Source: Arthrobacter sp. MAHUQ-56
GTDB taxonomy: Bacteria; Actinomycetota; Actinomycetes; Actinomycetales; Micrococcaceae
Reading direction: 5' to 3'
NCBI RefSeq assembly: GCF_019710585.1
Contig: NZ_JAIFZQ010000002.1
Location: 93,481 to 157,480, forward strand
Length of the DNA stretch: 64,000 nucleotides
Positions 44,525 through 52,597 of the stretch are shown here, one piece after another. Each line of letters starts with the position of its first letter. Within the stretch, counting starts at the first letter, position 1. The position numbers and the translations under genes are program-made. A model generated the notes under the pieces. The model worked only from the letters and a program-made list of their open reading frames with translations. It had not been told where the DNA came from and ran no database searches.

Positions 44525-45166
44525 ATGACAACAATCGGAATCATCGGTGCAGGACATATCGGAAGCCAGGTTGCCCGGAAGGCGGTGGAACTGGGCTATG
44601 ACGTGGTCATCAGCAACTCCCGGGGGCCGGAAACCCTGACGGACCTGGTGGCGGAACTTGGCCCGAAGGCACGGGCGGCCACCGCCGCCGAAGCGGCAGC
44701 CGCAGGCGACTTCGCCGTGGTCACGGTGCCGCTGAAGAACTACAAGGACATTCCGGTGGAGCCCCTCGCCGGCAAGATCGTCATCGACACGAACAACTAC
44801 TACTGGGAGCGGGACGGCCGCATCCCCGCCCTGGACAACGGCGAGGCCACCACGTCAGGGCTGCTGCAGGAGCACCTCCCCGATTCCAAGGTGGCCAAGG
44901 GCTTCAACCACATCATGGCCAGGGACATCACCACCGACGGAAGTCCCGCCGGGACCGAGGACCGGCGCGCGCTGGCCACCGCCAGCGACTACCCGGAAGC
45001 GGCCGAACTGGTAACCCGGCTGTACGACGAGTTCGGCTTCGATACCGTGGACGTCGGCCCGCTCTCCGAGAGTTGGCGTGTGGAGCGGGACCGCCCGGCC
45101 TACGTGAAGCGGCAGACCGCCGGGGAGCTGAAGGACAACCTGGCGAAGGCGACGCGCACCGTCTGA
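44525..45166 (+). CDS. NADP-binding oxidoreductase, F420-dependent NADP reductase-like
   Basis: A 213-residue protein with an N-terminal Rossmann motif GIIGAGHIGSQVARKA and ISNSRGPETL, typical of the NADPH-dependent F420 reductase / NAD(P)-binding family. VIDTNNYYWERDG and KGFNHIMARDI are also characteristic. Actual F420 use is not shown by the sequence. A hairpin terminator follows 14 bases after the stop. Confidence 0.78.
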   Translation: MTTIGIIGAGHIGSQVARKAVELGYDVVISNSRGPETLTDLVAELGPKARAATAAEAAAAGDFAVVTVPLKNYKDIPVEPLAGKIVIDTNNYYWERDGRIPALDNGEATTSGLLQEHLPDSKVAKGFNHIMARDITTDGSPAGTEDRRALATASDYPEAAELVTRLYDEFGFDTVDVGPLSESWRVERDRPAYVKRQTAGELKDNLAKATRTV

Positions 45167-45180
45167 CGCTGCCGCCCACC

Positions 45181-45214
45181 AAACTGGCCGGCAGTCCGTA
45201 CTGCCGGCCAGTTT
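45181..45214. terminator. Bidirectional terminator
   Basis: A perfect 14-bp inverted repeat (AAACTGGCCGGCAG at 45181-45194, CTGCCGGCCAGTTT at 45201-45214) with a six-base loop between two convergent genes. Confidence 0.9.
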
Positions 45215-45219
45215 CGCCC

Positions 45220-46143
45220 TTAAAGGTCGGGGTCGTGCGCGGGAACCAGGACCACCTCGAACGGGCTCGGCGGCTGGTTGAACTGGGCGTTCACTGCGGC
45301 CAGTGTGTTCCCGAACCGGGCCACAGTGGTGGGCACGTTGAAGTCCGGGCTCTTAATGGTGTCCCTCAGGACACCCGAGGACAGGTCGCTGGTCAGGTCG
45401 ATGCGGGCGATCTGGTTCAGCATGTTCTGGACCGCCCACACGTCATCGCCATGCACCAGGATGCCGTCCACGAACGGGACGCTGACACCCTTGATCACGG
45501 CGCTCTCGCCCGTCTTCGGATTGACCGTGTACAATGCTCCATTCGTGGAATGCGCAACGATGAGCGTCTTGCCGTTCCCGGTCGCGGCGATGCCGTTGAG
45601 GTTGAAGCCCTGCGTGAGTTCGGCGGCCGGGCCGCTCAGCTTGAGGGTCTGGACCTTGCCGAGTTTGCCGCCGTCACCCACGGGCAGGAAGTAGAGTTCG
45701 GCGGCCATCGAGTTGGTGAACCACGCCCCGTCCCCGGTCAGCGTGACGTCATTGATGAACCCCGACCCCAGTTTGACGTCCGCCACGGGCTTGCCGGTGT
45801 CCGTGTTGTAGACGAATGCCTTGCCGGTGCCTGCGCCCGCAACGAACAGTAGGTCGTTGCAGGTGTCGGCTTTCATGCCGGCGGCGGCACGGCCCGCGGG
45901 TGCGTCAATGAAGCGGCTGGCCGTGCCTTTGCGGATGTCTCCGCGGAAAATGTCGCCGGTGGTGAGCTCGCCCGCATAGAAAGTCTTCCCCTCGCCCGCT
46001 GCGATGCCCTCGGCGGAGGTGGCGCCGTCGAGCTCTATGACGCCGGAAGGCGGGTCCGCCAGGGCCGGAAGGGCCGTGGGGAGAAGCAAGGCAAAGCCGG
46101 CCACAAGTCCCGCTGCGGCCCGCCGTCGTATTGATCGGCGCAT
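45220..46143 (-). CDS. Secreted ScyD/ScyE-like beta-propeller protein
   Basis: A 307-residue exported protein: signal peptide RRSIRRRAAAGLVAGF to about residue 29 (ALADPP), then a repeated blade pattern (GIAAGEGKTFYAGEL, DVTLTGDGAWFTN, GIAATGNGKTLIVAHS, VDGILVHGDDVWAVQN). It resembles the ScyD/ScyE and SMP-30/gluconolactonase-like propellers. Function in heterotrophs is unknown. Confidence 0.75.
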   Translation of the reverse strand: MRRSIRRRAAAGLVAGFALLLPTALPALADPPSGVIELDGATSAEGIAAGEGKTFYAGELTTGDIFRGDIRKGTASRFIDAPAGRAAAGMKADTCNDLLFVAGAGTGKAFVYNTDTGKPVADVKLGSGFINDVTLTGDGAWFTNSMAAELYFLPVGDGGKLGKVQTLKLSGPAAELTQGFNLNGIAATGNGKTLIVAHSTNGALYTVNPKTGESAVIKGVSVPFVDGILVHGDDVWAVQNMLNQIARIDLTSDLSSGVLRDTIKSPDFNVPTTVARFGNTLAAVNAQFNQPPSPFEVVLVPAHDPDL

Positions 46144-46300
46144 GCTGGTTCCTTAGTCTGGTGCTGATGCGCGCGGGGCCCATCTGCGGCAGCTCCGCAC
46201 GATTGGTGTTGCCAGTTTAAGCTCTGCAGAAAGGCCCGCGAAGGCATGGGGCTACCTAATCTGCTTACAATCGGAACCTCTGACCACTACCGAGGGACCC

Positions 46301-46648
46301 ATGAAGAAATTCGCCACAGCCCTGTTTGCCGCCGGCCTCGTAGCTTCCGCCACGGCCTGCTCCGCTTCCCATCAACTGACCACCGCTGAGACCTGCGAGC
46401 GGATCCAGGCCGTTGTGTCGAACCCCGCCAACAACGCCGGCAAGACGGGCATGAACAACCTCGCCAACCAGATCCGCCCCATCCACGCGGTGGCCTCGGA
46501 CGACCTCAAGCCCGCCCTGGCGTCCATCCTTGCCTACACGGACGAGCAGGCCAAGGAAAACCCGGACAAGGAGAAGCTGGCCGACCTCCAGTCCGGTTAC
46601 CAGGAAGCCGGCAGCACCTACACCAAGTTCTGCCAGGCCGCCGGCTAG
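46301..46648 (+). CDS. Small secreted protein or lipoprotein, hypothetical
   Basis: A 115-residue protein with a signal peptide (MKKFATALFAAGLVASATAC) whose Cys20 could be a lipidated residue, although ATAC is a weak lipobox. Two further Cys residues (TCERIQ and KFCQAA) bracket a helical domain and could form a disulfide. I do not recognise a family. A terminator follows. Confidence 0.7.
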   Translation: MKKFATALFAAGLVASATACSASHQLTTAETCERIQAVVSNPANNAGKTGMNNLANQIRPIHAVASDDLKPALASILAYTDEQAKENPDKEKLADLQSGYQEAGSTYTKFCQAAG

Positions 46649-46662
46649 GACCCTTCGTGAAC

Positions 46663-46696
46663 GGACCGGGCGCTCTGCTTTGCGGGCGCCCGGTCC
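46663..46696. terminator. Terminator
   Basis: A perfect 11-bp inverted repeat (GGACCGGGCGC at 46663-46673, GCGCCCGGTCC at 46686-46696) followed by CTTTTCC, between the lipoprotein and the convergent dehydratase gene. Confidence 0.8.
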
Positions 46697-46709
46697 CTTT
46701 TCCGATGGC

Positions 46710-47642
46710 CTAGAGCGTTGCCGGGTCCGTGTTGGCGCCGCAGAGGATGACGGCAACGCGTTCATCCTCCGCCGGCACGTACACGCCTGACGTGAGCGCC
46801 GCGTAGGCTGCCGCGGCACCGTGCTCGACGACGATCCGGTAGTCGTTCCACAACGCGGAGCGCGCGGCGGTGATGTCCACGTCGGAGACCAGGACGCTTT
46901 CGACGCCGCAGCGGACCGCGACGGAGAAGCCGATGCCGCCTATGCGGCGGGCCCCCAGGGAGTCCGCGGCAACGCCCGCCACAGCGACGTCCACAGGCTC
47001 CCCTGCCGCCAGCGCGGCGTGCAAGGTGGGGGCCGATTCCGGTTCCACGGCCACCACTTTGGCGAAATCTTCGACCGCAGCGGCAACGCCTGCCATCAGC
47101 CCGCCACCGCCCACGGCCACAAGGATGGTGTCCACGTCCGGAACCTGTTCGAGCAACTCGGAGCCCACGGTTCCGGCACCGGCAGCAATCTCGGGCTGGT
47201 CATAGGCATGGCAGTAAACCGCCCCGCTTTCCTCGGCGTGCACAATGGCGGCCTGGTAGGCGGCGGCATATTCGGCGCCGCCCTGGACTACGGTGGCACC
47301 GATCGCCTTCAGCTTGGCAACTTTGACGGCCGGGGCCGCTTCGGGGACGAAGACGGTGGCCGGCACCCCGAGCTGCTTGGCTGCATAGGCGTTGGCGAGC
47401 CCTGCGTTGCCGCCCGATGCCACCACCACGCCCACGTCCGCCCTTAGTTCCCCGCGCTCCTTGCTCGCCAGGATCCGGTTCAGCGCGCCCCGGGCCTTGA
47501 ATGTTCCGGTGTGCTGCATGAATTCGCATTTGAACCACACCTGTCCCGGTCCGGTCCCGCTGTCTGCCGCCAGCACCGGTGTCCTGCGGAGAAGGCTGGC
47601 GGTCCGCTGCGCGGCCTGGTCAATATCGGCGCGGGTGAGCAT
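46710..47642 (-). CDS. PLP-dependent serine/threonine dehydratase
   Basis: A 310-residue fold-type II PLP enzyme: catalytic Lys in TGTFKARGALNRI (about residue 50), SGGNAGLANAYAAKQLG and the phosphate loop VGGGGLMAG. There is no C-terminal ACT domain, so it is a catabolic or racemase-type enzyme, not feedback-regulated IlvA. It deaminates serine or threonine to a 2-oxoacid. Its start lies two bases after the stop of a small acidic gene, so both are co-transcribed. Confidence 0.87.
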   Translation of the reverse strand: MLTRADIDQAAQRTASLLRRTPVLAADSGTGPGQVWFKCEFMQHTGTFKARGALNRILASKERGELRADVGVVVASGGNAGLANAYAAKQLGVPATVFVPEAAPAVKVAKLKAIGATVVQGGAEYAAAYQAAIVHAEESGAVYCHAYDQPEIAAGAGTVGSELLEQVPDVDTILVAVGGGGLMAGVAAAVEDFAKVVAVEPESAPTLHAALAAGEPVDVAVAGVAADSLGARRIGGIGFSVAVRCGVESVLVSDVDITAARSALWNDYRIVVEHGAAAAYAALTSGVYVPAEDERVAVILCGANTDPATL

Positions 47643-47644
47643 GG

Positions 47645-47908
47645 TCAGACTTCGTCATCCCAGGTTCCGGACTCCTCCACGGCCTCTTCGGGCTTGTGCT
47701 CCTGACCCGCTGCGCCGCCTCCAACATACGACGCCGGCACGGTGCCGGCTGCATGGGCCTGCTGTTCCTCGCGGATGTTCGCTGCACCGGGCTGCTCGGG
47801 GTGCTGGCCGGACTGCGGCGCCTTCCTGGCAGCGTCCTTCGCCTCGTCCGGGTCGCCGGGCCCGCGAAGGTCTGCGGCGTTCTGGGGATCGTCACTGGAA
47901 ACGGTCAT
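47645..47908 (-). CDS. Small acidic, disordered hypothetical protein
   Basis: An 87-residue hydrophilic protein rich in Gln, Glu, Asp, Gly and Ala (SSDDPQNAADLRGPGDPDEA at the start, EESGTWDDEV at the end), without membrane or globular features. AAAGGCAGG precedes the ATG at 47908. A longer frame upstream is out of phase with any function and overlaps the LysR gene. It is translated just before the dehydratase. No family recognised. Confidence 0.65.
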   Translation of the reverse strand: MTVSSDDPQNAADLRGPGDPDEAKDAARKAPQSGQHPEQPGAANIREEQQAHAAGTVPASYVGGGAAGQEHKPEEAVEESGTWDDEV

Positions 47909-47979
47909 GGTCCTGCCTTTCACCTGGGAACTGCCTTGCATGGCCGGGCGTGCACCCGGTCCGCTTTCCACCCTACGGT

Positions 47980-48918
47980 CTACAGGTAATCCGCTGCCCG
48001 TTCCCGGGCGATTTCCAACAGGGTTGAGTGGAAGGCGACCTCGGCCGGGGCGTAGACCTTGTCCTGCCGCTGCGCCAGGAGCACCCGGCGCAGCGGGGCT
48101 GCCTCCCCCAGGCTGAGGATCCGTACGTCCGGGTGCTGGAGTGCCACAGCGGTCTTGGGAACCATGGCCACCCCCATTCCCACGCTGACCATGGCCTGGG
48201 CTTCCTGGTAGTCGTTGGCCTGGAAGGCAATGGCGGGTTCGAACCCGGCGTCGTGGGCCGACCGCTGCAGTACCTCCACCACAGGGTGCGCCTCCGCTCG
48301 GACGATCCACGATTCGTTGCGCAGGTCCGCCATGCTCACCTCTTCCCGTTCGGCGAGCCGGTGTCCGCGGGCCACAAGCACCACGGTGCTTTCACGGAAC
48401 ACTTCGGTGACCCGGATGGCGTCGTCATGGAAGGGGTTCCAGGGGTAGTCCCACAGCAGGCACAATCCGGTCACCCCGGACTCCAGGTCAGCCACAAGCT
48501 CATCGAACCGCGCGCTTCGCAGCGACAGGCCAATGGCGGGGTAGCGCTTCTTGAATGCCCGGATGACAAGCGGCAGGAAGGAACCGGCCAGGGTGGGGAA
48601 CGTACCCACGGTGAGGGATCCCCGCTTGAGGCCGGCGAGTTGGTTCAGGTCGGCCTGGGCTGCCCGCATCTGCCGCACGATCTTCCGTGCATGGGCTGCG
48701 AGCATCTGGCCCGCCTCCGTGGGCACAACACCACGGGAGCGGCGGTTGAGCAGGGGTTGGCCCACTTCCTGCTCCAGCTTGCGCAGCTGTTGCGAGACTG
48801 CGGAGGGACTGTACAGGCGCAGGTCGGCGGCGGCGGTAATGGACCCCTGTTCCACCACCTCCATCAGCAGCGAGAGCCGCCTGATGTCAAACAAATAGTC
48901 GTCGTCTTCCTGAAGCAT
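47980..48918 (-). CDS. LysR-family transcriptional regulator
   Basis: A 312-residue LysR-type regulator: winged helix near residues 12-70 (FDIRRLSLLMEVVEQGSI, YSPSAVSQQLRKLEQE) and a substrate-binding domain (LTVGTFPTLAGSFLP). It is divergent from the PrpF/MatC operon and likely activates it with an unsaturated di- or tricarboxylate as co-inducer. The 21-bp inverted repeats in the spacer are probable binding sites. Confidence 0.87.
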   Translation of the reverse strand: MLQEDDDYLFDIRRLSLLMEVVEQGSITAAADLRLYSPSAVSQQLRKLEQEVGQPLLNRRSRGVVPTEAGQMLAAHARKIVRQMRAAQADLNQLAGLKRGSLTVGTFPTLAGSFLPLVIRAFKKRYPAIGLSLRSARFDELVADLESGVTGLCLLWDYPWNPFHDDAIRVTEVFRESTVVLVARGHRLAEREEVSMADLRNESWIVRAEAHPVVEVLQRSAHDAGFEPAIAFQANDYQEAQAMVSVGMGVAMVPKTAVALQHPDVRILSLGEAAPLRRVLLAQRQDKVYAPAEVAFHSTLLEIARERAADYL

Positions 48919-48935
48919 CGCTTAACCCTCCTGCT

Positions 48936-49054
48936 GGATTGTTGAATCACCTGCAGGATCAGTGCAAGGACCCGGGAAAACAGCCAAAAATCCGGGCAAG
49001 CGACCAGCATTTTTGCCTTCGCTCACCTTCTGCTGCAAGTGATTGAAGCAATCC
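48936..49054. promoter_or_regulatory. Long inverted repeats in the LysR-PrpF spacer
   Basis: The 21-base sequence at 48936-48956 (containing TTGAATCACCTGCAG) recurs in inverted form at 49033-49054 (containing CTGCAAGTGATTGAA): 13 of 15 core positions match, and the match extends to GGATTG/CAATCC with one extra base. The two copies are about 95 bases apart, placed for regulation of both divergent genes. Confidence 0.55.
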
Positions 49055-49158
49055 TACAACCCTCCACAAGTATCGAACATTGTCTTAATTTGTGAGCTGG
49101 CTCATTCTCGATGTAGGCGCCCCAGAGGAAACCAGGCACAAGGAGATGTGGGACAACA

Positions 49159-50277
49159 ATGAGGTTTGAAGCGGAATGGATGCGCGGCGGCACCAGCAAG
49201 TGCTGGGTGTTTGAGGCTGGGCACCTCCAGGAAGGCGGCGTCGGCCTGGACGTGTTGCTGCCCCGCCTGTTCGGGAGCCCCGACTCCCGCCAGATCGACG
49301 GGGTGGGCGGAGCGACCTCCACCACCAGCAAGGCAGTGATCCTGCACCGCCCGGCCGAGGACGGTGTGGACATCGAGTTCACCTTCGCCCAGGTGGGCAT
49401 CGAAGAGGCCGCCGTGGACTGGGGCAGCAACTGCGGCAACTGCTCCGCGGTGGTGGGACTGTACGCCATCGAGAAGGGGTGGGTGGTTCCCACCGGGGAC
49501 GTCACCCGGATTGTCACACGCAACACCAACACGGGCCAGATCATCGTGCAGCGCGTGGCCACGCCCAACGGCGGCCTGCCGGACTCCCCCGCCGCGGAGA
49601 TGCCCGGAGTCCCCTTCCCGGGCCACCTCGTGGGGCTCGGCTTCCAGGATCCGGCCGGCAAGACCACCGGGGCGCTGCTGCCCACCGGTGCTTCAACGGA
49701 TGTGATCACAGCCGGCGGGACGCGCTGGACAGTCTCCATGGTGGATGCAGGAGCTCCCGTTGTGATGGTCCAGGCCGGGGAACTGGGCCTTGACACGGGC
49801 CGCTACGACAGCTGGCAGGCGGGCGTGGAGCAACAACTCGGCACGCTGGAACAGATCCGCCGGCAGGCAGCGGTCCGGATGGGACTGGCTCCCACCACTG
49901 CGGCAGCGGCACGCGCCATCCCCAAGGTCGCCATCGTTGGCCCGCGGACCGACGCGGACCCGGCATGCGATATCAACGTCATGATGCTCTCGATGGGCAA
50001 GCCCCATCCCGCCTTGGCCATTACCGGCAGCATCGCACTGACACTGGCCGCCCGCACGCCCGGCACGGTGCTTAACGCCATGACCATTGACGCCACTGGA
50101 AGCACGCTGCGCCTCCGCACTCCCGCCGGGGTGATCGAGACCTGGAGCGAGGAGCACGCCGGAAGCCTGCTCGTCGGGGTCGACCGTACCGCCCGCACCA
50201 TCGCCACCACCATCATCCATCTGCCCGAGGTGTCCGGCAGCGACGTCGCTGCTTCCCTCGCGGGCGCTACCCTTTGA
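49159..50277 (+). CDS. PrpF-family isomerase/tautomerase
   Basis: A 372-residue protein of the PrpF family (diaminopimelate-epimerase-like fold): EWMRGGTSKCWVF, GATSTTSKAVIL, NCGNCSAVVGLYAI and GKPHPALAITGSIAL. Characterised relatives isomerise 2-methylaconitate (PrpF) or tautomerise 4-oxalomesaconate (GalD), that is, they shift double bonds in unsaturated tricarboxylates. It is followed after 10 bases by a MatC-like carrier and controlled by a divergent LysR, so the locus handles an imported unsaturated carboxylate. No prpB, prpC, prpD or gallate gene is present in the window. Confidence 0.83.
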   Translation: MRFEAEWMRGGTSKCWVFEAGHLQEGGVGLDVLLPRLFGSPDSRQIDGVGGATSTTSKAVILHRPAEDGVDIEFTFAQVGIEEAAVDWGSNCGNCSAVVGLYAIEKGWVVPTGDVTRIVTRNTNTGQIIVQRVATPNGGLPDSPAAEMPGVPFPGHLVGLGFQDPAGKTTGALLPTGASTDVITAGGTRWTVSMVDAGAPVVMVQAGELGLDTGRYDSWQAGVEQQLGTLEQIRRQAAVRMGLAPTTAAAARAIPKVAIVGPRTDADPACDINVMMLSMGKPHPALAITGSIALTLAARTPGTVLNAMTIDATGSTLRLRTPAGVIETWSEEHAGSLLVGVDRTARTIATTIIHLPEVSGSDVAASLAGATL

Positions 50278-50287
50278 GGAGCCCATC

Positions 50288-51748
50288 ATGACTAAGACCC
50301 TTCTGACCAAGGATGCGGAGCGCACCGCTGCGCCCGTAAACGACACACTGGACGAGCGTCCCGCACGGACTTCCTCCCGGCGCCGTATCCTGCTGTGGAC
50401 GGTGGCCGGCGTGGCCATCCTGGCTGTAGTTGCCCTGTTCTTCGGCGGCGGCATCTTCAACCAGGCTGCCGCCACGAGTTCGGAGCCGACCATGACAGCC
50501 ACCCAGATCATTCCGCTGGTCATCCTTGTGGTGATGTTCGTCGTCGCCACCAAGTGGCCGCTGAACATTGGTGTGATGGGGCTCGTGGCCTCGTTCGGCG
50601 TCGGCTACTTCATGCTGGGGATGTCGGACAAGCAGATCCTCGAGGAATTCCCCGCCAGCATTGTCCTGACCATTATCGGTGTCACCTACTTCTTCAGCAT
50701 GGCCCAGCGCAACGGCACCATCGACATCATCGTCAAGGGCTGCGTGCGCATGGTCCGCGGCAAGACGCTGTTGCTTCCGTGGGTGTTCTTCCTGATCGCC
50801 GCGGCACTGACCGCGCTGGGCACCTTCTCGCCGGCTGCCATCGCGCTGCTGGCTCCCGCGGCCATCGGGTTCGCCTACGAGTCCCGCATCCACCCGGTGG
50901 TCATGGGCGCCTTCATCATCAACGGTGCCCACGCCGGCGGCTTCTCCCCGCTGTCCGTGGCCGGCGTGCTGGTTCACAACATTGCCCTGAAGAACGACTT
51001 CCCGATCTCCCAGGGCGGCCTGTTCCTGGCCAGCTTCGCCCTGAACCTTATTCTCTCCGTGCTGACGATCATCGTGTTCGCCCTGATCGGCAAGCTGCGT
51101 GACGGCGCCAGCGGCGTGCACGTGGATATCGACACGTCCTCCGCCGGCCGCCCCCACGGCCAGCAGATCCTGACGCTGGCACTGATCGCCGCGATGCTGG
51201 TGTGCACCTTGGGCTTCCGCATGCCGATTGGCTTCGTTGCCCTTTCCGCCGGCCTGCTCCTTGCCTTCATCAACATCAAGGAGCACAAGACCTTCATTGG
51301 CGGCATCTCATGGTCCACTGTCCTGCTGGTTGCAGGCATGATCACCTACGTATCCCTGCTGGAGCACGTGGGCGTCATCGATACCCTCGCCGAGCAGGCC
51401 CTGGCCCTGGGTGCGCCGCTGCTGATCGCCCTGGTCCTGTGCTACGTGATCGGCGTCGGTTCCGCTTTCGCTTCGTCCACGGCCCTGCTGACCGCGTTCA
51501 TTCCCCTCGCCGGCCCGCTGCTGGCCACGAGCTCCCTCAGCGCCTCCGGAACCGTTGCCGCGCTGGCCATCGCGGCCACCGTCGTCGACGTCTCCCCCTT
51601 CTCCACGGACGGTGCGCTGGTGGTGGCCAACGCCCGCGACGACGACCGGCAGCGCGTGTACAAGCAGCTCATGTTCTACGCAGGTGGCGTGGTCCTGGTG
51701 GCCCCGGCGCTGGCCTGGGCTCTGCTGGTTCCCACCGGCATCATGTAA
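50288..51748 (+). CDS. MatC-like SLC13-family carboxylate permease
   Basis: A 486-residue membrane protein with 12 or so helices after a 35-residue cytoplasmic start. It resembles the MatC/SLC13 permeases (ALTALGTFSPAAIALLAPAAIG and GAHAGGFSPLSVAGVL as conserved loops in the first half; AATVVDVSPFSTDGALVV in the second). The pair of SP-containing loops corresponds to the substrate and sodium motifs of this transporter fold. GAGGAG precedes the ATG. With PrpF it is likely to import an unsaturated di- or tricarboxylate. Confidence 0.82.
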   Translation: MTKTLLTKDAERTAAPVNDTLDERPARTSSRRRILLWTVAGVAILAVVALFFGGGIFNQAAATSSEPTMTATQIIPLVILVVMFVVATKWPLNIGVMGLVASFGVGYFMLGMSDKQILEEFPASIVLTIIGVTYFFSMAQRNGTIDIIVKGCVRMVRGKTLLLPWVFFLIAAALTALGTFSPAAIALLAPAAIGFAYESRIHPVVMGAFIINGAHAGGFSPLSVAGVLVHNIALKNDFPISQGGLFLASFALNLILSVLTIIVFALIGKLRDGASGVHVDIDTSSAGRPHGQQILTLALIAAMLVCTLGFRMPIGFVALSAGLLLAFINIKEHKTFIGGISWSTVLLVAGMITYVSLLEHVGVIDTLAEQALALGAPLLIALVLCYVIGVGSAFASSTALLTAFIPLAGPLLATSSLSASGTVAALAIAATVVDVSPFSTDGALVVANARDDDRQRVYKQLMFYAGGVVLVAPALAWALLVPTGIM

Positions 51749-51771
51749 AGCACCTGCCCAGCAGCGCGAAT

Positions 51772-51805
51772 CGACGGCCCGTCGGCGAAAGCCGGCGGGC
51801 CGTCG
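51772..51805 (+). terminator. Terminator after the MatC-like gene
   Basis: A 15-bp inverted repeat with one G-T pair around a GAAA tetraloop (CGACGGCCCGTCGGC-GAAA-GCCGGCGGGCCGTCG), 23 bases after the stop. Confidence 0.88.
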
Positions 51806-51900
51806 CCGTGCCCGCGCGCTGTGCCGAAGCTGTGAATTGCAGCTCATCCGGGACGTTGGGACGGCCCGCGCCGTTAAACCCATCGGCGAAAGGAGGCCGG

Positions 51901-52488
51901 GTGATCATTGTCCTCACGGGAATCGACGGATCGGGAAAGTCCACTGCGGCCCGCACCCTGGTGTCAGCGGTGAACGCAGGGGGCGGGCACGCCCTGCTGC
52001 TCAGCAACCACGCGGGCAGGCGGAGCATGGCCAACCTCTCCGCCCGGCTGGGACTGGCATTGCCTGGCCGCCTGGCTGACGCCGTCGAAAGCTCCCTTCG
52101 CGTGTGGAACGTGCTGGCCTCGCACCTGCGCGCATGCCGCTTCGACGGGCTGGTGGTCATGGACCGGCACCTGTACTGCCAACTGGCGCTCCGGACCGCC
52201 AGGGGCATGCCCCGGGGGCGCTTCATGCCGTGGCTGCTGGCCCGCCTTCCGCGCCCGGACGCGGTTTTCCACCTGGAGCTCGACCCTGCCGAAGCGCACC
52301 GGCGGATCACAGCGCGCGGCACGGACCGGGAAAGCCTTGCGGATCTCACCGCTTTCCACGCCGCATACCGGGAACTGCCGGAGTACGCGGGCTTCACGAA
52401 GGTCGATGCGTCCGCCCCTGCGGCGCAGCTCGCGGAACAGTTGGCGGGGCTCGTGGGACTGTCCGCGCCAGTCACAAAACGTTCCTAG
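51901..52488 (+). CDS. Thymidylate-kinase-like P-loop kinase
   Basis: A 195-residue P-loop kinase with GTG start at 51901 and AAAGGAGG four bases upstream. Walker A is LTGIDGSGKSTAA at the N-terminus; VVMDRHLYCQLAL is the DR(Y/H) motif and RGTDRESLA a lid-like segment. This is the thymidylate kinase fold, but several TMK positions differ, and many actinobacteria keep such extra paralogues. It stands alone between a terminator and dctA. Substrate uncertain; a nucleoside monophosphate is likely. Confidence 0.72.
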   Translation: MIIVLTGIDGSGKSTAARTLVSAVNAGGGHALLLSNHAGRRSMANLSARLGLALPGRLADAVESSLRVWNVLASHLRACRFDGLVVMDRHLYCQLALRTARGMPRGRFMPWLLARLPRPDAVFHLELDPAEAHRRITARGTDRESLADLTAFHAAYRELPEYAGFTKVDASAPAAQLAEQLAGLVGLSAPVTKRS

Positions 52489-52490
52489 GC

Positions 52491-52528
52491 ATTCCGTCAT
52501 ACGGAAATGGAATTCCCTCTTGCGGAAT
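52491..52528. promoter_or_regulatory. Palindromic operator cluster upstream of dctA
   Basis: TTCCGT-CAT-ACGGAA (52492-52506), GGAATTCC (52509-52516) and ATTCC-N7-GGAAT (52512-52528) overlap in 38 bases; the outermost half-sites are ATTCCG and CGGAAT. Such repeated TTCCG/CGGAA half-sites resemble IclR-family operators. The dctA start is 70 bases downstream. Confidence 0.5.
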
Positions 52529-52597
52529 GAGTGTGACCGGGATTACGTTGGACTTAGCCCCGCAAACGGGTTGTTCCCAATTGATAGGCAAAGGTCA

